The notes beneath the pieces were generated by a model, which was given only the letters and a program-made list of their open reading frames with translations, made no database searches and was not told where the DNA came from. Both the position numbers and the translations under genes were made by a program. A stretch of 64,000 nucleotides of DNA from CAYRZL01 sp964428795 (GTDB lineage: Bacteria; Bacillota; Clostridia; Lachnospirales; Lachnospiraceae): the NCBI GenBank assembly GCA_964428795.1, contig CAYRZL010000004.1, positions 1 to 64,000 of the forward strand. The letters run 5' to 3'. The number at the start of each line of letters is the position of its first letter. Position 1 is the first letter of the stretch. Positions 10,197 through 19,861 of the stretch are shown piece by piece.

Positions 10197-13100
10197 CTAG
10201 AATACAACCTTCCCTTTCACAACCTTCCATGTCCCATATTTGTTGGAAGCTTTGCCGGTGTAGGTGAAATCTACCTTGCCGCTCCTGATATACCACCAGC
10301 CGCTGGCATTTTTGTAATTTGCCACTCCGGTGTAGGTAAGCTGCACTTTGCCTCCCACCACATACCACCAGCCATTCTTATTTTTTGCCACGGTGTTGGC
10401 AGTAAAGTCTACTTTTCCGTTTTTGATATACCACCAGCCGCTGGCATTCTTGTAATTTGCCACTCCGGTGTAGGTAAGCTGCACTTTGCCTCCCACCACA
10501 TACCACCAGCCATTCTTGTTTTTCGCCACAGTGTTGGCAGTAAAGTCTACTTTTCCGTTTTTGATATACCACCAGCCGTTGGCATTCTTGTAATTTGCTA
10601 CTCCGGTATAGGAGGTCTGTACTTTACTTCCCACCACATAGTACCAGGTTCCCTTGCTGAGAGCCCCTGTGGTATCTTTGATGACGCTGTTCTGTTTAAA
10701 GGTTACCTTACCGTTCTCGATATACCAGCTTCCGTTCTCGTTGGTGGCAAATCCGGTATAGTCGGAAACATACCTGCCGTTTTTCACATAATACCAGCCG
10801 GAGCTTCCGTCTATGGTTCCCTTCACCACATCGATGCCGCTGTCTTTATATCCGGCAGTGGATATACTGCCCTCTGCAAAGTAATACCAGTCGCCGCCGC
10901 TTAGTGCGAAACCGCTGTCTCCACCGATTTTCTCATCACCGCCGGTCACATCATCTCCACCGCCGGAAGCTGCCGTGACTGTGATCACTGCAATCTCAGA
11001 AACTGCCGACACCTGCTGCTGTCCGTCTACATTGTCATTCGTATTTGTGACCATACAATAGTAATAAAAGGTTCCTTCTGTATCTGTGGAAGGCGTATAG
11101 GATTCCCGATTTGCCCCGTCTATAGCCTCGCCGTCCGTATCCGAATCACTGTAACAGATATACCATTGGTAGGTTAATGTTCCACCGTCAGATACATTCG
11201 CCTCCACCTCCAGAGCTACAGCTTCATCACCCACTATGTAGGAAGCGTTCTGGGGCTGTACGGTAAATGCCGGCGTTTTTGCATCTTTCGGAGAAGTATC
11301 CAGCCACAGCACCACATAACCGGTGCCCTTGGTGCGTACATCATATCCAGCATCGGAGAAGAAGTACTTCACAGATGATGGGGCATATTTTAAGGAACTT
11401 GCCGTCACTACAATATCTTCATCCTCCGTAGGATCCTTCTGTGTGGTTATTCCCACGTTCGCCCCTACACCAAGAGCTGTACCCAAGGCGATAGTCATGC
11501 CTGTGGGAAGATACAGGTTGTTGGAAAAGCCATCCACTGTATTTCCCACAAGGAACGGCGCACCCTCCATCACGATGGTGCCTCCGGCATATACGCCGCC
11601 GCCGGATGTAGCCGCAGTATTTTCAGTAATTGTTCCTCCATTTATATTGAAGGTGCCTCCTCCGACGTACACACCGCCTCCTGAAACAGATGCCTTATTT
11701 CTGCTGATTGTACCGTCGTTCAGTGTGAATATACCTCCTCCTATATAGATGCCTCCGCCATAGGATTCGGCTGTATTATCTGCCACCTGACCGCCGGACA
11801 TTGTACATGTACCACTGTATACATAAATGCCTCCTCCATAGGTATCAGCCGTATTATCCGTGATTTCACCGCCGCTCATGATAAATGTGCTGTCAGTGTA
11901 CACATAGACTCCGCCCCCCGATGTGGATGCCGTATTTCCCTCAATAACTCCTCCGTTCATCGTAAAGGTTCCGCTGTTTACATAGACCCCACCTCCTGCA
12001 TGTTCGATGCTGGTGGAGCTGTCCGCCGTATTTTCTGAAATCCGTCCGCCGCTCATGACAAAGGTTCCGTTTTTCGCTACATACACACCTCCACCCTCAT
12101 AGTAGGCTCTATTCCCGCTGATCGACCCACCGATCATATAGAAGGTTCCGGATGTGCCGACATACACGCCTCCGCCGCTTCCTGAGTTAAAGGAACCGGA
12201 AATGATAGATGTTCCTTTTCCTCCTGTAATTTTCCCTGCATCCGTTCCGCTGCTGTCCTTCAAAGTCAAAGTTCCGTTTACCGTCAGAACGCTGATATAT
12301 GTGGCGGCGCTCAACGTATGTCCCGACAGATCAAGCGTTATATTTTTCCCTTTGTCCACTGTCAGGGTCTTATCCGTCTGACTGTCCCAGAGAAGTGTGA
12401 GTGTACACGGAACATCAATGCTGTTTGCATAGGAAAAGGCATCTCTGACGTCCGAATAGTAGGTCAGATTCTCACCGTCGTCTACAGATACCGCTTTTTC
12501 TGTAGCCACGACAATTTTTACTATATTACTTAAATATTGTGTCTGTACTCCGTCTTCCCCTTCGGCAGTAAGAATACAATAGCAATAGTATGTTCCAATT
12601 GTATCCGTGGACGGTATATAAGAAGCATCAGTCTCTCCATCAATCAACCGAGCATCTGCGTATTCGCTGCTATTACTGCGATACCACTGGTAAAAATATT
12701 CCCCGGTCATTGCATGGTTTAACTCTGTACCGACAGCCCCTGCTGTCACTCCGGCCTCATAACCGGCATCCTGCACATTGGTAAGCCGCACCCCATAGGA
12801 CGCCATATATATATACCCGTTCTCTCCCGTCCATGTGTATCCGCCTTTGTCCGAAAAGAAATACGATGCTGCTGTTTTATAATAATCAGTGTCTGTCTCT
12901 GTCTCTGTAATTTCCACTTCTGCATTATCGGTCAATGCAGCAGCCGTAGTCACACCGATCTCTGCACCCGGAATAAGATTTCCGGACAGGACAATCGTGT
13001 TCCCTGAGGACAGATATACATTGTCCGGAGCATCCGTCTTTGTATTTGTATTTCCGATAATGACCGGAGAACCGCTCAGGTTGAAGGTTGCTTTACTCGC

Positions 13101-14783
13101 TATGTATACGCCTCCTCCGCCTAAACCGCACGTATTTCCTGTGATGGTTCCTCCATTCATCGTAAAGGCTCCGCCATCCTCCACATATACGCCGCCTCCG
13201 TAACGTGTAATCGAATTATTGGAAATCATTCCTCCGCTCATGATAAAGGCTCCGCCATCCTTCACATATACGCCGCCGCATGCATCATCTGATGAACCGC
13301 GAGCTACCCTATTTTCGCTGATCGAGCCGCTCTCCATGTAAAATTCTCCCCCGCTTTCGACGATCACAGGTCCGAAATAAGAATTCAGACCTGCCGCAGT
13401 CACCTTCCCGCTTCCGGAAACACTCTCATCTTTTAATATCAGTGTTCCGTTTACATGAAGAAAATTTGTGGCACCGCTACCAGTATACGTTAATACATTT
13501 CCATTCAAGTCAAGCGTTATACTTGTTCCATTATTCACAGACAGGGATGTGATGGATGCGCAATCTGCAAGGAGTATGATTGTGGATTCATCCAGTGAAT
13601 TTGCATAAGTAACAGCGGACTTTATGGACTGGTAACGGATCATATTTCCTTCATGATCCATCACACCTGCCACATATGTATTCTCATCCTCCGTGATGCA
13701 TAACACCAGGTATCCGTTTTTATCTGTACGAACCGTATAACCGTCATCGGACACAAAGTACTTCGCTCCATTCAGGTAGTAAGCAGTGTCATTCTCCACA
13801 TCTGTGATCTGAATCAGTTCATCCTCCCCCGTCATGGAAACTTCGGTCTTCACACCAATCTGCGCACCGTCCTCCAGATCTCCGGACAGAGTAATGTACT
13901 TTCCATCCGAAAGATAGACATCGTTATCAGAACTGCCGGACAGATTTCCTATGATCACCGGGGAACCCTGCAGGTTAAATGTATAACTGCCCGTCAGGTA
14001 AATACCTCCCCCATAATAGTAATATAAGCCCGATTTTCCGGGAGATGTATTTCCCGTTACCTCGCCACCGCTCATTGTCAATGCAGCCCGGGACACATAG
14101 ATTCCGCCTCCGCTGCCGGATGCCTGATTACTGCTGACCGCTCCGCCGCTGATGCTGCATGTGCTTTTGGAATACAGGTAAATTCCGCCTCCACCGCCGG
14201 AAGCAGTATTCTCCGAAACACTTCCCCCTTCCATGGAAAAGCTGCCCTTCACATAGACTCCTCCTCCGTAAGATGCACTGTTCCCTGCGATGCTGCCGCC
14301 CTTCATTGTCAGGCTGCCGCCTGCGTACACATAGGCGCCTCCTCCATAAGCTATACCGCCTCCTCCTGTGATCATACCCCCTTCCTCACTGCTGCTGTCC
14401 GTCAGCGTCAGCGAACCGTACACATTCAGCACCCGGACACTTCCGTTGGCGCTGATCGTATGTCCGGACAGATCCAGAGTAATATCCGTACCCTCGGCAA
14501 TGGTCAGGGCAGCAGAAGTCTCACAGTCTGCAAAAAGAGTCACTGTAGCTGCTGTTGACAGATTGTTTGCGTAAGTAAAAGCATCTTTCACTGTATCATA
14601 ATAGGTTGTCTCTTCTCCGCTGCCGACGCTGGCCGCATATGTATCCTTCTGCATATCATCTGTCTGATCATCCGCCGCAAGAGCCACGGAGGGCAGCATC
14701 CCGACGCACAGAACCAGACTCAGCAACCAAGCACAAAATCTTTTGTTGTTTCTCACCGGAATACGCTTACTCTTCTTCTCCAT
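10197..14783 (-). CDS. Giant beta-helix/Ig-like surface protein with wall-binding repeats
   Basis: 1528 residues. The start at 14783 follows GGAGGAAGAAATC and lies inside the end of the upstream gene (31 bp overlap), so translation is probably coupled. The signal peptide is CAWLLSLVLCVGMLPSVALA. There are three composite modules, each opening with a YYDTVKDAFTYAN-like motif and carrying GGGVYV / FTMSGGxIxGNTA rungs. Ig-like domains follow modules two and three (FYQWYRS near 700-770 and TYQWYI near 1150-1220). A GGDDVTGGDEK linker then leads to about 270 residues of GWWY/NGKVDF wall-binding repeats ending in GKVVF. Likely anchored non-covalently to wall polymers with a long rigid stalk outside. 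Adhesive function is inferred from architecture only. Confidence 0.88.
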   Translation of the reverse strand: MEKKSKRIPVRNNKRFCAWLLSLVLCVGMLPSVALAADDQTDDMQKDTYAASVGSGEETTYYDTVKDAFTYANNLSTAATVTLFADCETSAALTIAEGTDITLDLSGHTISANGSVRVLNVYGSLTLTDSSSEEGGMITGGGGIAYGGGAYVYAGGSLTMKGGSIAGNSASYGGGVYVKGSFSMEGGSVSENTASGGGGGIYLYSKSTCSISGGAVSSNQASGSGGGIYVSRAALTMSGGEVTGNTSPGKSGLYYYYGGGIYLTGSYTFNLQGSPVIIGNLSGSSDNDVYLSDGKYITLSGDLEDGAQIGVKTEVSMTGEDELIQITDVENDTAYYLNGAKYFVSDDGYTVRTDKNGYLVLCITEDENTYVAGVMDHEGNMIRYQSIKSAVTYANSLDESTIILLADCASITSLSVNNGTSITLDLNGNVLTYTGSGATNFLHVNGTLILKDESVSGSGKVTAAGLNSYFGPVIVESGGEFYMESGSISENRVARGSSDDACGGVYVKDGGAFIMSGGMISNNSITRYGGGVYVEDGGAFTMNGGTITGNTCGLGGGGVYIASKATFNLSGSPVIIGNTNTKTDAPDNVYLSSGNTIVLSGNLIPGAEIGVTTAAALTDNAEVEITETETDTDYYKTAASYFFSDKGGYTWTGENGYIYMASYGVRLTNVQDAGYEAGVTAGAVGTELNHAMTGEYFYQWYRSNSSEYADARLIDGETDASYIPSTDTIGTYYCYCILTAEGEDGVQTQYLSNIVKIVVATEKAVSVDDGENLTYYSDVRDAFSYANSIDVPCTLTLLWDSQTDKTLTVDKGKNITLDLSGHTLSAATYISVLTVNGTLTLKDSSGTDAGKITGGKGTSIISGSFNSGSGGGVYVGTSGTFYMIGGSISGNRAYYEGGGVYVAKNGTFVMSGGRISENTADSSTSIEHAGGGVYVNSGTFTMNGGVIEGNTASTSGGGVYVYTDSTFIMSGGEITDNTADTYGGGIYVYSGTCTMSGGQVADNTAESYGGGIYIGGGIFTLNDGTISRNKASVSGGGVYVGGGTFNINGGTITENTAATSGGGVYAGGTIVMEGAPFLVGNTVDGFSNNLYLPTGMTIALGTALGVGANVGITTQKDPTEDEDIVVTASSLKYAPSSVKYFFSDAGYDVRTKGTGYVVLWLDTSPKDAKTPAFTVQPQNASYIVGDEAVALEVEANVSDGGTLTYQWYICYSDSDTDGEAIDGANRESYTPSTDTEGTFYYYCMVTNTNDNVDGQQQVSAVSEIAVITVTAASGGGDDVTGGDEKIGGDSGFALSGGDWYYFAEGSISTAGYKDSGIDVVKGTIDGSSGWYYVKNGRYVSDYTGFATNENGSWYIENGKVTFKQNSVIKDTTGALSKGTWYYVVGSKVQTSYTGVANYKNANGWWYIKNGKVDFTANTVAKNKNGWWYVVGGKVQLTYTGVANYKNASGWWYIKNGKVDFTANTVAKNKNGWWYVVGGKVQLTYTGVANYKNASGWWYIRSGKVDFTYTGKASNKYGTWKVVKGKVVF
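10321..10640 (-). repeat. 138-bp near-identical tandem repeats in wall-binding region
   Basis: The marker GCCACTCCGGTGTAGG recurs at 10321 and 10459, with a variant at 10597: a 138-bp period, i.e. 46 residues or two 23-residue wall-binding units. The same 138-bp spacing is found at 8386/8524 in the downstream gene and at 20187/20325 in the 19862 gene. High similarity within and between genes gives scope for unequal recombination that keeps the frame. Confidence 0.8.
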
Positions 14784-17700
14784 GATTTCTTCCTCCTTCT
14801 ATATTTTCTCTGATATTTAAAATAGCTTCCTTCCACCGTAATACCTGCCAAGATACAAAGCAGTCCCAACAGCAGCCACATATGTCCCCTGTTGGTTTCA
14901 TCTTTCACTGCTTCTTCCACCTTTTCCAGTATCTCGTAAATCTTTGCTTTCTGTGCAGAGCCTCCTTTCCGGGATGATCCACCCTCCGATACACTTCCTC
15001 CTCCGGATACTTCTGAAGCGGTAGTCGTCTCCCCAGTCTCAATGGATGCTGCCGTTTTCTCTGCTGAACGGCTCTCTGCCGCAGCTTCCTGTGACTTAGC
15101 AGAAGCGATCACTGTCTTTGTGGCAATAGAGTCGTCTGTATCGCCATCCACGGACCTCAAAATAGTCTCCGCTGTCTCAGCAGTATTTTGCTGAACAAGT
15201 ATGGCTTCCGACAGAATACTTTCTGAAAACCCTGCCGTTCCGCCATTGCCACGACCTGATGCATGATCGGATCCTCCGTTTGTCTCGTTTCCATCTCCCT
15301 GATTTGCTCCGCCTCCGCTGCCGTCTCCCGGAGTATCCCCGTCACCGGATTCTGCTCCGCCTCCATTTCCTCCATTGACTGTTACGGCTGCAATGGCTGA
15401 TGTGGTGGACGCCGTTTTCTTCCGCGTTACGTTATTATTTGTGTTTGTCACTATACAATAGTAATACCAGATACCTGCTTCATCTGTCGGCGGCGTATAG
15501 GACACTTCTGTGGCTCCGGCAATTTTTTGGCCGCCGCTGTTCTTAGCCGTACTGCTGCGGTACCACTGATAGCTGAGCGTACCCCCGTCCGTAACGGCAG
15601 CCTCCACGGTCAGAGCATCCGCATTCTCTCCGATCATATAACTGCCATTTTCAGGCTGTATCAGAATGGACGGATCCTGTGCGCCGGTCACCTTCCGATA
15701 AAGCTCCGCATATCCGCCCACATTCGCCCGTATATACCAGCCGCGATCCGAGGACAGATAAATTGCCGCACTCTGGTAATAGTCCGTATCTTCCTCAGTG
15801 GCTGTCACCTGCACCGACTTGCTTTCAATGGGTGTCACTCCAGTGGTCACTCCCACATCGGCGCCCCACATCAGTTTTCCTGAGAGGATAATCTGCTGGC
15901 CTGACCGCAGATAGACATTGTTTGCAAGATAATTTGATTTATTTCCTTTTATTACGGGTGTACCGGAGATCCGAAAGACGCTGCCATACGCAAGATATAC
16001 GCCTCCTCCCGCTGCATCTGCCGTGTTCCCGGTAATCTCTCCCCCGGTCATGATAAATGTACCGCCGGAGACATACACCCCTCCGCCATTGTAGCCAGCC
16101 GTGTTTCCGGAGATCGTTCCGCTCCTCATCGTAAAGGTTCCATTATTATACACATACACTCCCGCACCTTTGCCATTTTTTGAGCAGCCGGTGATAACGC
16201 CGGTACCTCCACTGTCAGTCAGCGTCAGATTCCCATGTACCTTCAGAATGCTTACGTTGGTCATCGTAACTGCAGCCCTTAAAGTATAGCCTGCAAGATC
16301 CAGGATAATGGTTCTGCCGGAATGTGTATCCAATGAGGCGAATATCTCATAATCCCCAAGTAAAGTGACCGTGCATACTCCGGAAAGAGCATTTGCGTAA
16401 TCAAACGCCTCTTCCACCGTCTCATAATAGGTCACATTTCCATAGGAATCCTCCACCTGTGCAAACCAGGTGCTGTAAAACTCCACATATCCGTTCGAAT
16501 TAGCACGCACTCCATAACGCCGATCCGAAGTAATGCATGATACAGCCGAACTATAATAGGAAGTACCTGCCTCTGTCGTCGTCACCTGCACTCCATCCAG
16601 ATTATCTGCCTTCTCCTCCGTATACACACCGATCCGGGCATCTTCCGTTAAGGATCCTGCGAGGGTAATCGTCTGTCCTGTCTGCAGATATATATTATCT
16701 ACTACATTCCCGCCCTCATTTGATGCGATCACGGCAGATCCGCTGAGACAGACGGTGCTTTTTCTGTCAAAGACCACACCACCGCCACAATCTCCTGCCT
16801 TATTTCCAGTAATGGTACCCCCGGTCATCACGAAGGTTCCTCCGGAAATATACACAGCACCCCCTGATCCTTCCGCCGTATTTCCGGATATAATGCCTCC
16901 GGACATAGTCAGACTCCCTTCCAATACATAGACGGCTCCGCCATTTTCTGCATAACCTCCTGTGATCGTCCCTTTTCCACTCCAGGTACTGTCCGTAATG
17001 TTTAATGTCCCATTAACCAGCAGCATTCTGCAGGATGTCCCGTCTTTTGCTGCCAACATTCTGCCTGACAGGTCAAGAGTAATATCCTGACCTTTTTTCA
17101 CTGACAGAACCCCGCTGATCTGACAATCTGTCATCAACGTAACCTTGCACGGATACGGCTGTGCATTTATATAGGAAAATGCCCTCTCCAGAGAAAAAAA
17201 GTATGTAATATCGCCCTTACTGTTTTCAACCTTCGCTTCGTACTCTTCCATATACAGTTCCAGACAGCTGTTTCTACTGCGCACGCCATACCTGTCATTA
17301 TCAGGCATGACATGAAACAACGCCAAATCAGGATTGCTGATTTTTCCCGTAATTGACACCGGAGTCACCGACGTAACTGCAACGGCGGTGGTCACTAATA
17401 TCTGACCTGACGTAAACGCTTCCGACACCGCAAAGGTCTTTCCTTTGGAGAGATATAGATTGTCGGACTCCCCATTCACCGTGCTTCCAGAGATAAAGGC
17501 GCTGCCCCCTGTTCTGATTATGGTGTCTCCCCCCATGACATAGACGCCACCACCGGCGCTTCCCGCTGAGCAGCTCGTAATCTCGCCTCCAGTCATCTCG
17601 AAGGTCCCGGGCACGGAGCTGTTCGAAACGCCCGGCACATAGACGCCGCCGCCATAAGAGTCGGCTGTGCATTCACGGATAGATCCCCCGGTCATAACAA

Positions 17701-19630
17701 ACGTACCTACGCCTTTAAGATTTATCGGAATCGAATACACACTATACCCGACGGCTCCTCCATTCGATGCGCTGCAGTCGATAATGCTTCCGCCGGACAT
17801 GCTGAAAATCCCATAACTGAAAAATACGGCGCCCCCGCTTCCTGTTGCACTGCAGTCCCGGATTGTTCCTCCTTTCATTGTGAAAGTACCGGCGCGTCCT
17901 TCCTCCGGATCACCTCCCATAGACACAGCTCCCCCATTTCCGGTGACAGAACAATCCTGAATCGTTCCGCCCTCCATGATAAAATCCGAATCAGATACGC
18001 TCACACAGCGGTTTCTTCCGCCGATGATTGTTCCCGTACCGGTCTCACTGCTGTCTGTCAGTGTAAAGGTTCCCTCATTCACTACCGAAATGTATCTGTC
18101 ATTCAGCGTCACCGTATAACCGGACAGATCGAGAGTGATGTTCCTTCCGCTGACGCTCAATATCCCGTCCGCCTCACAGTCCATCAGCAGGATGATGGTG
18201 CAGGCAGTCCTCTGCCCGTTTGCATAGGTAAACGCATCCTTTAAACTGTCGTAATATTTTTCATTCAATGATCCTCCCGTAACCTTCGCCACGCAATCCT
18301 CATAAAGATTATCTACACAAACCTCTATGTAACCGTTCCCATTAAGCCGGGTCGTATATCCTTTGTCTGAGCTGAAATACTTCAGTGACGTCTTATAATA
18401 GGCTGTGCTCTTCTCTGCCGAGGTAACCGGAACTGCCACATCCCCGGACGGAGCAGTCTGCGTGGTTATGCCGATAGACGCTCCCTCTTTAAATTCCCCT
18501 GCCAGAGTGACAGTCTTTCCGGATGCCAGATAGAGGTTGTTTGCCCCGCCGTTTACCGTGTTGCCCGTGATCACCGGCTCGCCGTAGAGTTCAAACACAT
18601 AACCGTCCGAAACGTACACGCCTCCCCCGGAGGTACCTGCCGTATTTCCGGTGATCTCTCCTCCGCTCATGGTGAATTTTCCCAGTGCAGAATCCCATCC
18701 GTAGATGCGGACGCCTCCCCCGGAGACATCTGCCGTATTCCCGGTGATGGATCCGCCGGTCATGGTGAATTCCGCCCGCCCGTTATATACACCGGCTCCG
18801 TAATCTGCCGTATTCCCGGTAATAGAACCGTCTGACAGGGTAAACGTACTTTCTTTATCCAGATACACGCCTCCCCCGGAGGTTTTCGCGGTGTTTGAAG
18901 AAATCTCACCGCCGGCCATGGTCAGACTTCCTTTTACATAAACGCCTCCCCCGTTAGTGGCACTGCCCTTTCCGATGCTTCCTCCGGACATGACGAATTC
19001 GCCGTCCGCGCATATATATATATTTCCTCCGTTGGTTGCATTGCCGCCGCTGATGCTTCCTCCGGACATGAAAAATACGGCGCCGGCGTCCACATACACG
19101 CTTCCGCCGTATGTGGCGCTGCCACCGTATATCATTCCTTTTTCCGATCCGCTTCCGCTGTCCGTAAGAGTCAGCCTGCCGAAAACCTTCAGAACCCGGA
19201 TCCTCGCTCCATCAGATATGCCCAGTGAATGACCCGCCAGATCCAGAGTGATCTCTGCGCTGCTTTTTACCTCCAGAGCCGTGTCCGTCTCACAATCTGC
19301 CCACAGACGGATGGTACATGCAGTGTCAAGCCCGTTTGCATAGGTGAAAGCTTCTCCTATGCTGTCATAATATGTAACGCTTTCCTCTGCATCCACAGAT
19401 ACGCTATATTCCTCTGCATCCTGTGCGGCATCTCCTTCTCCGGTCTCATCCTGCGCAGTATCTCCTTCTCCGGTCTCCTCCTGTGCGGTATCCGCCTCTT
19501 CGGTCTCTTCCTGCGCAATATTCTCGTCCTTATTCTGCACATCATCCAAAGCCAGAACGGTGCCGGACAGCATGCTCACGGACAGCGCCAATACCAGCAT
19601 CAAGCTAAGCAATTTTCGAAATCTTCTCAT
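14753..19630 (-). CDS. Giant beta-helix surface protein with C-terminal membrane anchor
   Basis: 1625 residues. The start at 19630 follows AAGGAATGACAAA. A signal peptide (LLSLMLVLALSVSMLSGTVLA) is followed by an acidic decapeptide repeat (ETGEGDTAQ-type, residues about 40-75). Four beta-helix modules follow, opening with YYDSIGEAFTYAN, YYDSLKDAFTYAN, YFFSLERAFSYIN and YYETVEEAFDYAN, then one Ig-like YQWY domain, a Gly/Asn/Asp-rich linker and a Ser/Ala/Glu-rich stalk. Unlike its paralogues it has no wall-binding repeats. It ends in one hydrophobic segment (WLLLGLLCILAGITVEG) and a basic tail. This anchor matches the C-terminus of the 26350-27879 protein, tying the two loci together. It is preceded by a terminator at 19798-19830, so it probably starts a separate transcript with the genes at 10197 and 8064. 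Confidence 0.88.
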   Translation of the reverse strand: MRRFRKLLSLMLVLALSVSMLSGTVLALDDVQNKDENIAQEETEEADTAQEETGEGDTAQDETGEGDAAQDAEEYSVSVDAEESVTYYDSIGEAFTYANGLDTACTIRLWADCETDTALEVKSSAEITLDLAGHSLGISDGARIRVLKVFGRLTLTDSGSGSEKGMIYGGSATYGGSVYVDAGAVFFMSGGSISGGNATNGGNIYICADGEFVMSGGSIGKGSATNGGGVYVKGSLTMAGGEISSNTAKTSGGGVYLDKESTFTLSDGSITGNTADYGAGVYNGRAEFTMTGGSITGNTADVSGGGVRIYGWDSALGKFTMSGGEITGNTAGTSGGGVYVSDGYVFELYGEPVITGNTVNGGANNLYLASGKTVTLAGEFKEGASIGITTQTAPSGDVAVPVTSAEKSTAYYKTSLKYFSSDKGYTTRLNGNGYIEVCVDNLYEDCVAKVTGGSLNEKYYDSLKDAFTYANGQRTACTIILLMDCEADGILSVSGRNITLDLSGYTVTLNDRYISVVNEGTFTLTDSSETGTGTIIGGRNRCVSVSDSDFIMEGGTIQDCSVTGNGGAVSMGGDPEEGRAGTFTMKGGTIRDCSATGSGGAVFFSYGIFSMSGGSIIDCSASNGGAVGYSVYSIPINLKGVGTFVMTGGSIRECTADSYGGGVYVPGVSNSSVPGTFEMTGGEITSCSAGSAGGGVYVMGGDTIIRTGGSAFISGSTVNGESDNLYLSKGKTFAVSEAFTSGQILVTTAVAVTSVTPVSITGKISNPDLALFHVMPDNDRYGVRSRNSCLELYMEEYEAKVENSKGDITYFFSLERAFSYINAQPYPCKVTLMTDCQISGVLSVKKGQDITLDLSGRMLAAKDGTSCRMLLVNGTLNITDSTWSGKGTITGGYAENGGAVYVLEGSLTMSGGIISGNTAEGSGGAVYISGGTFVMTGGTITGNKAGDCGGGVVFDRKSTVCLSGSAVIASNEGGNVVDNIYLQTGQTITLAGSLTEDARIGVYTEEKADNLDGVQVTTTEAGTSYYSSAVSCITSDRRYGVRANSNGYVEFYSTWFAQVEDSYGNVTYYETVEEAFDYANALSGVCTVTLLGDYEIFASLDTHSGRTIILDLAGYTLRAAVTMTNVSILKVHGNLTLTDSGGTGVITGCSKNGKGAGVYVYNNGTFTMRSGTISGNTAGYNGGGVYVSGGTFIMTGGEITGNTADAAGGGVYLAYGSVFRISGTPVIKGNKSNYLANNVYLRSGQQIILSGKLMWGADVGVTTGVTPIESKSVQVTATEEDTDYYQSAAIYLSSDRGWYIRANVGGYAELYRKVTGAQDPSILIQPENGSYMIGENADALTVEAAVTDGGTLSYQWYRSSTAKNSGGQKIAGATEVSYTPPTDEAGIWYYYCIVTNTNNNVTRKKTASTTSAIAAVTVNGGNGGGAESGDGDTPGDGSGGGANQGDGNETNGGSDHASGRGNGGTAGFSESILSEAILVQQNTAETAETILRSVDGDTDDSIATKTVIASAKSQEAAAESRSAEKTAASIETGETTTASEVSGGGSVSEGGSSRKGGSAQKAKIYEILEKVEEAVKDETNRGHMWLLLGLLCILAGITVEGSYFKYQRKYRRRKKSWRRRVSVFR
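19421..19510 (-). repeat. Three 30-bp tandem repeats coding an acidic decapeptide
   Basis: Three 30-bp copies (19421-19450, 19451-19480, 19481-19510), each containing CGGTCTC and CTG(T/C)GC(G/A), encode the E/D-rich decapeptide near the mature N-terminus of the 14753-19630 protein. The period is a multiple of three, so copy number can change without a frameshift. Confidence 0.8.
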
Positions 19631-19797
19631 TTTGTCATTCCTTTATATAATTCTTTTGTTCTGTTTTATTCATTTTTATTCTTTTTTATTATGTTTTCTA
19701 TATATTTATTCTTATACCATATTTTTCCTGCTATCTCTGTTGTCTGAACAACCAAAAGCAAATAGTTTTTATCACTTTCCTCTCCGGCAGCAAAACA

Positions 19798-19830
19798 ACC
19801 GACTGATTTACGTTTTGAAAATCAGTCGGT
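19798..19830 (-). terminator. Rho-independent terminator after the 19862-24439 gene
   Basis: Perfect 12-bp inverted repeat (ACCGACTGATTT at 19798-19809 and AAATCAGTCGGT at 19819-19830) with a 9-base loop. Read on the minus strand it is followed by TGTTTTGC. It lies 31 bases past the stop of the minus-strand gene and separates it from the next giant gene. Confidence 0.75.
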
Positions 19831-19861
19831 CGTGTAAATACCTATTTTACGGTTCCGTTCA

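Noticed and set aside
8224..10640. CRISPR-like array from regular repeats
   Set aside because: The 138-bp repeats are coding, in frame, and translate to wall-binding units; spacers of non-repeated DNA are absent.
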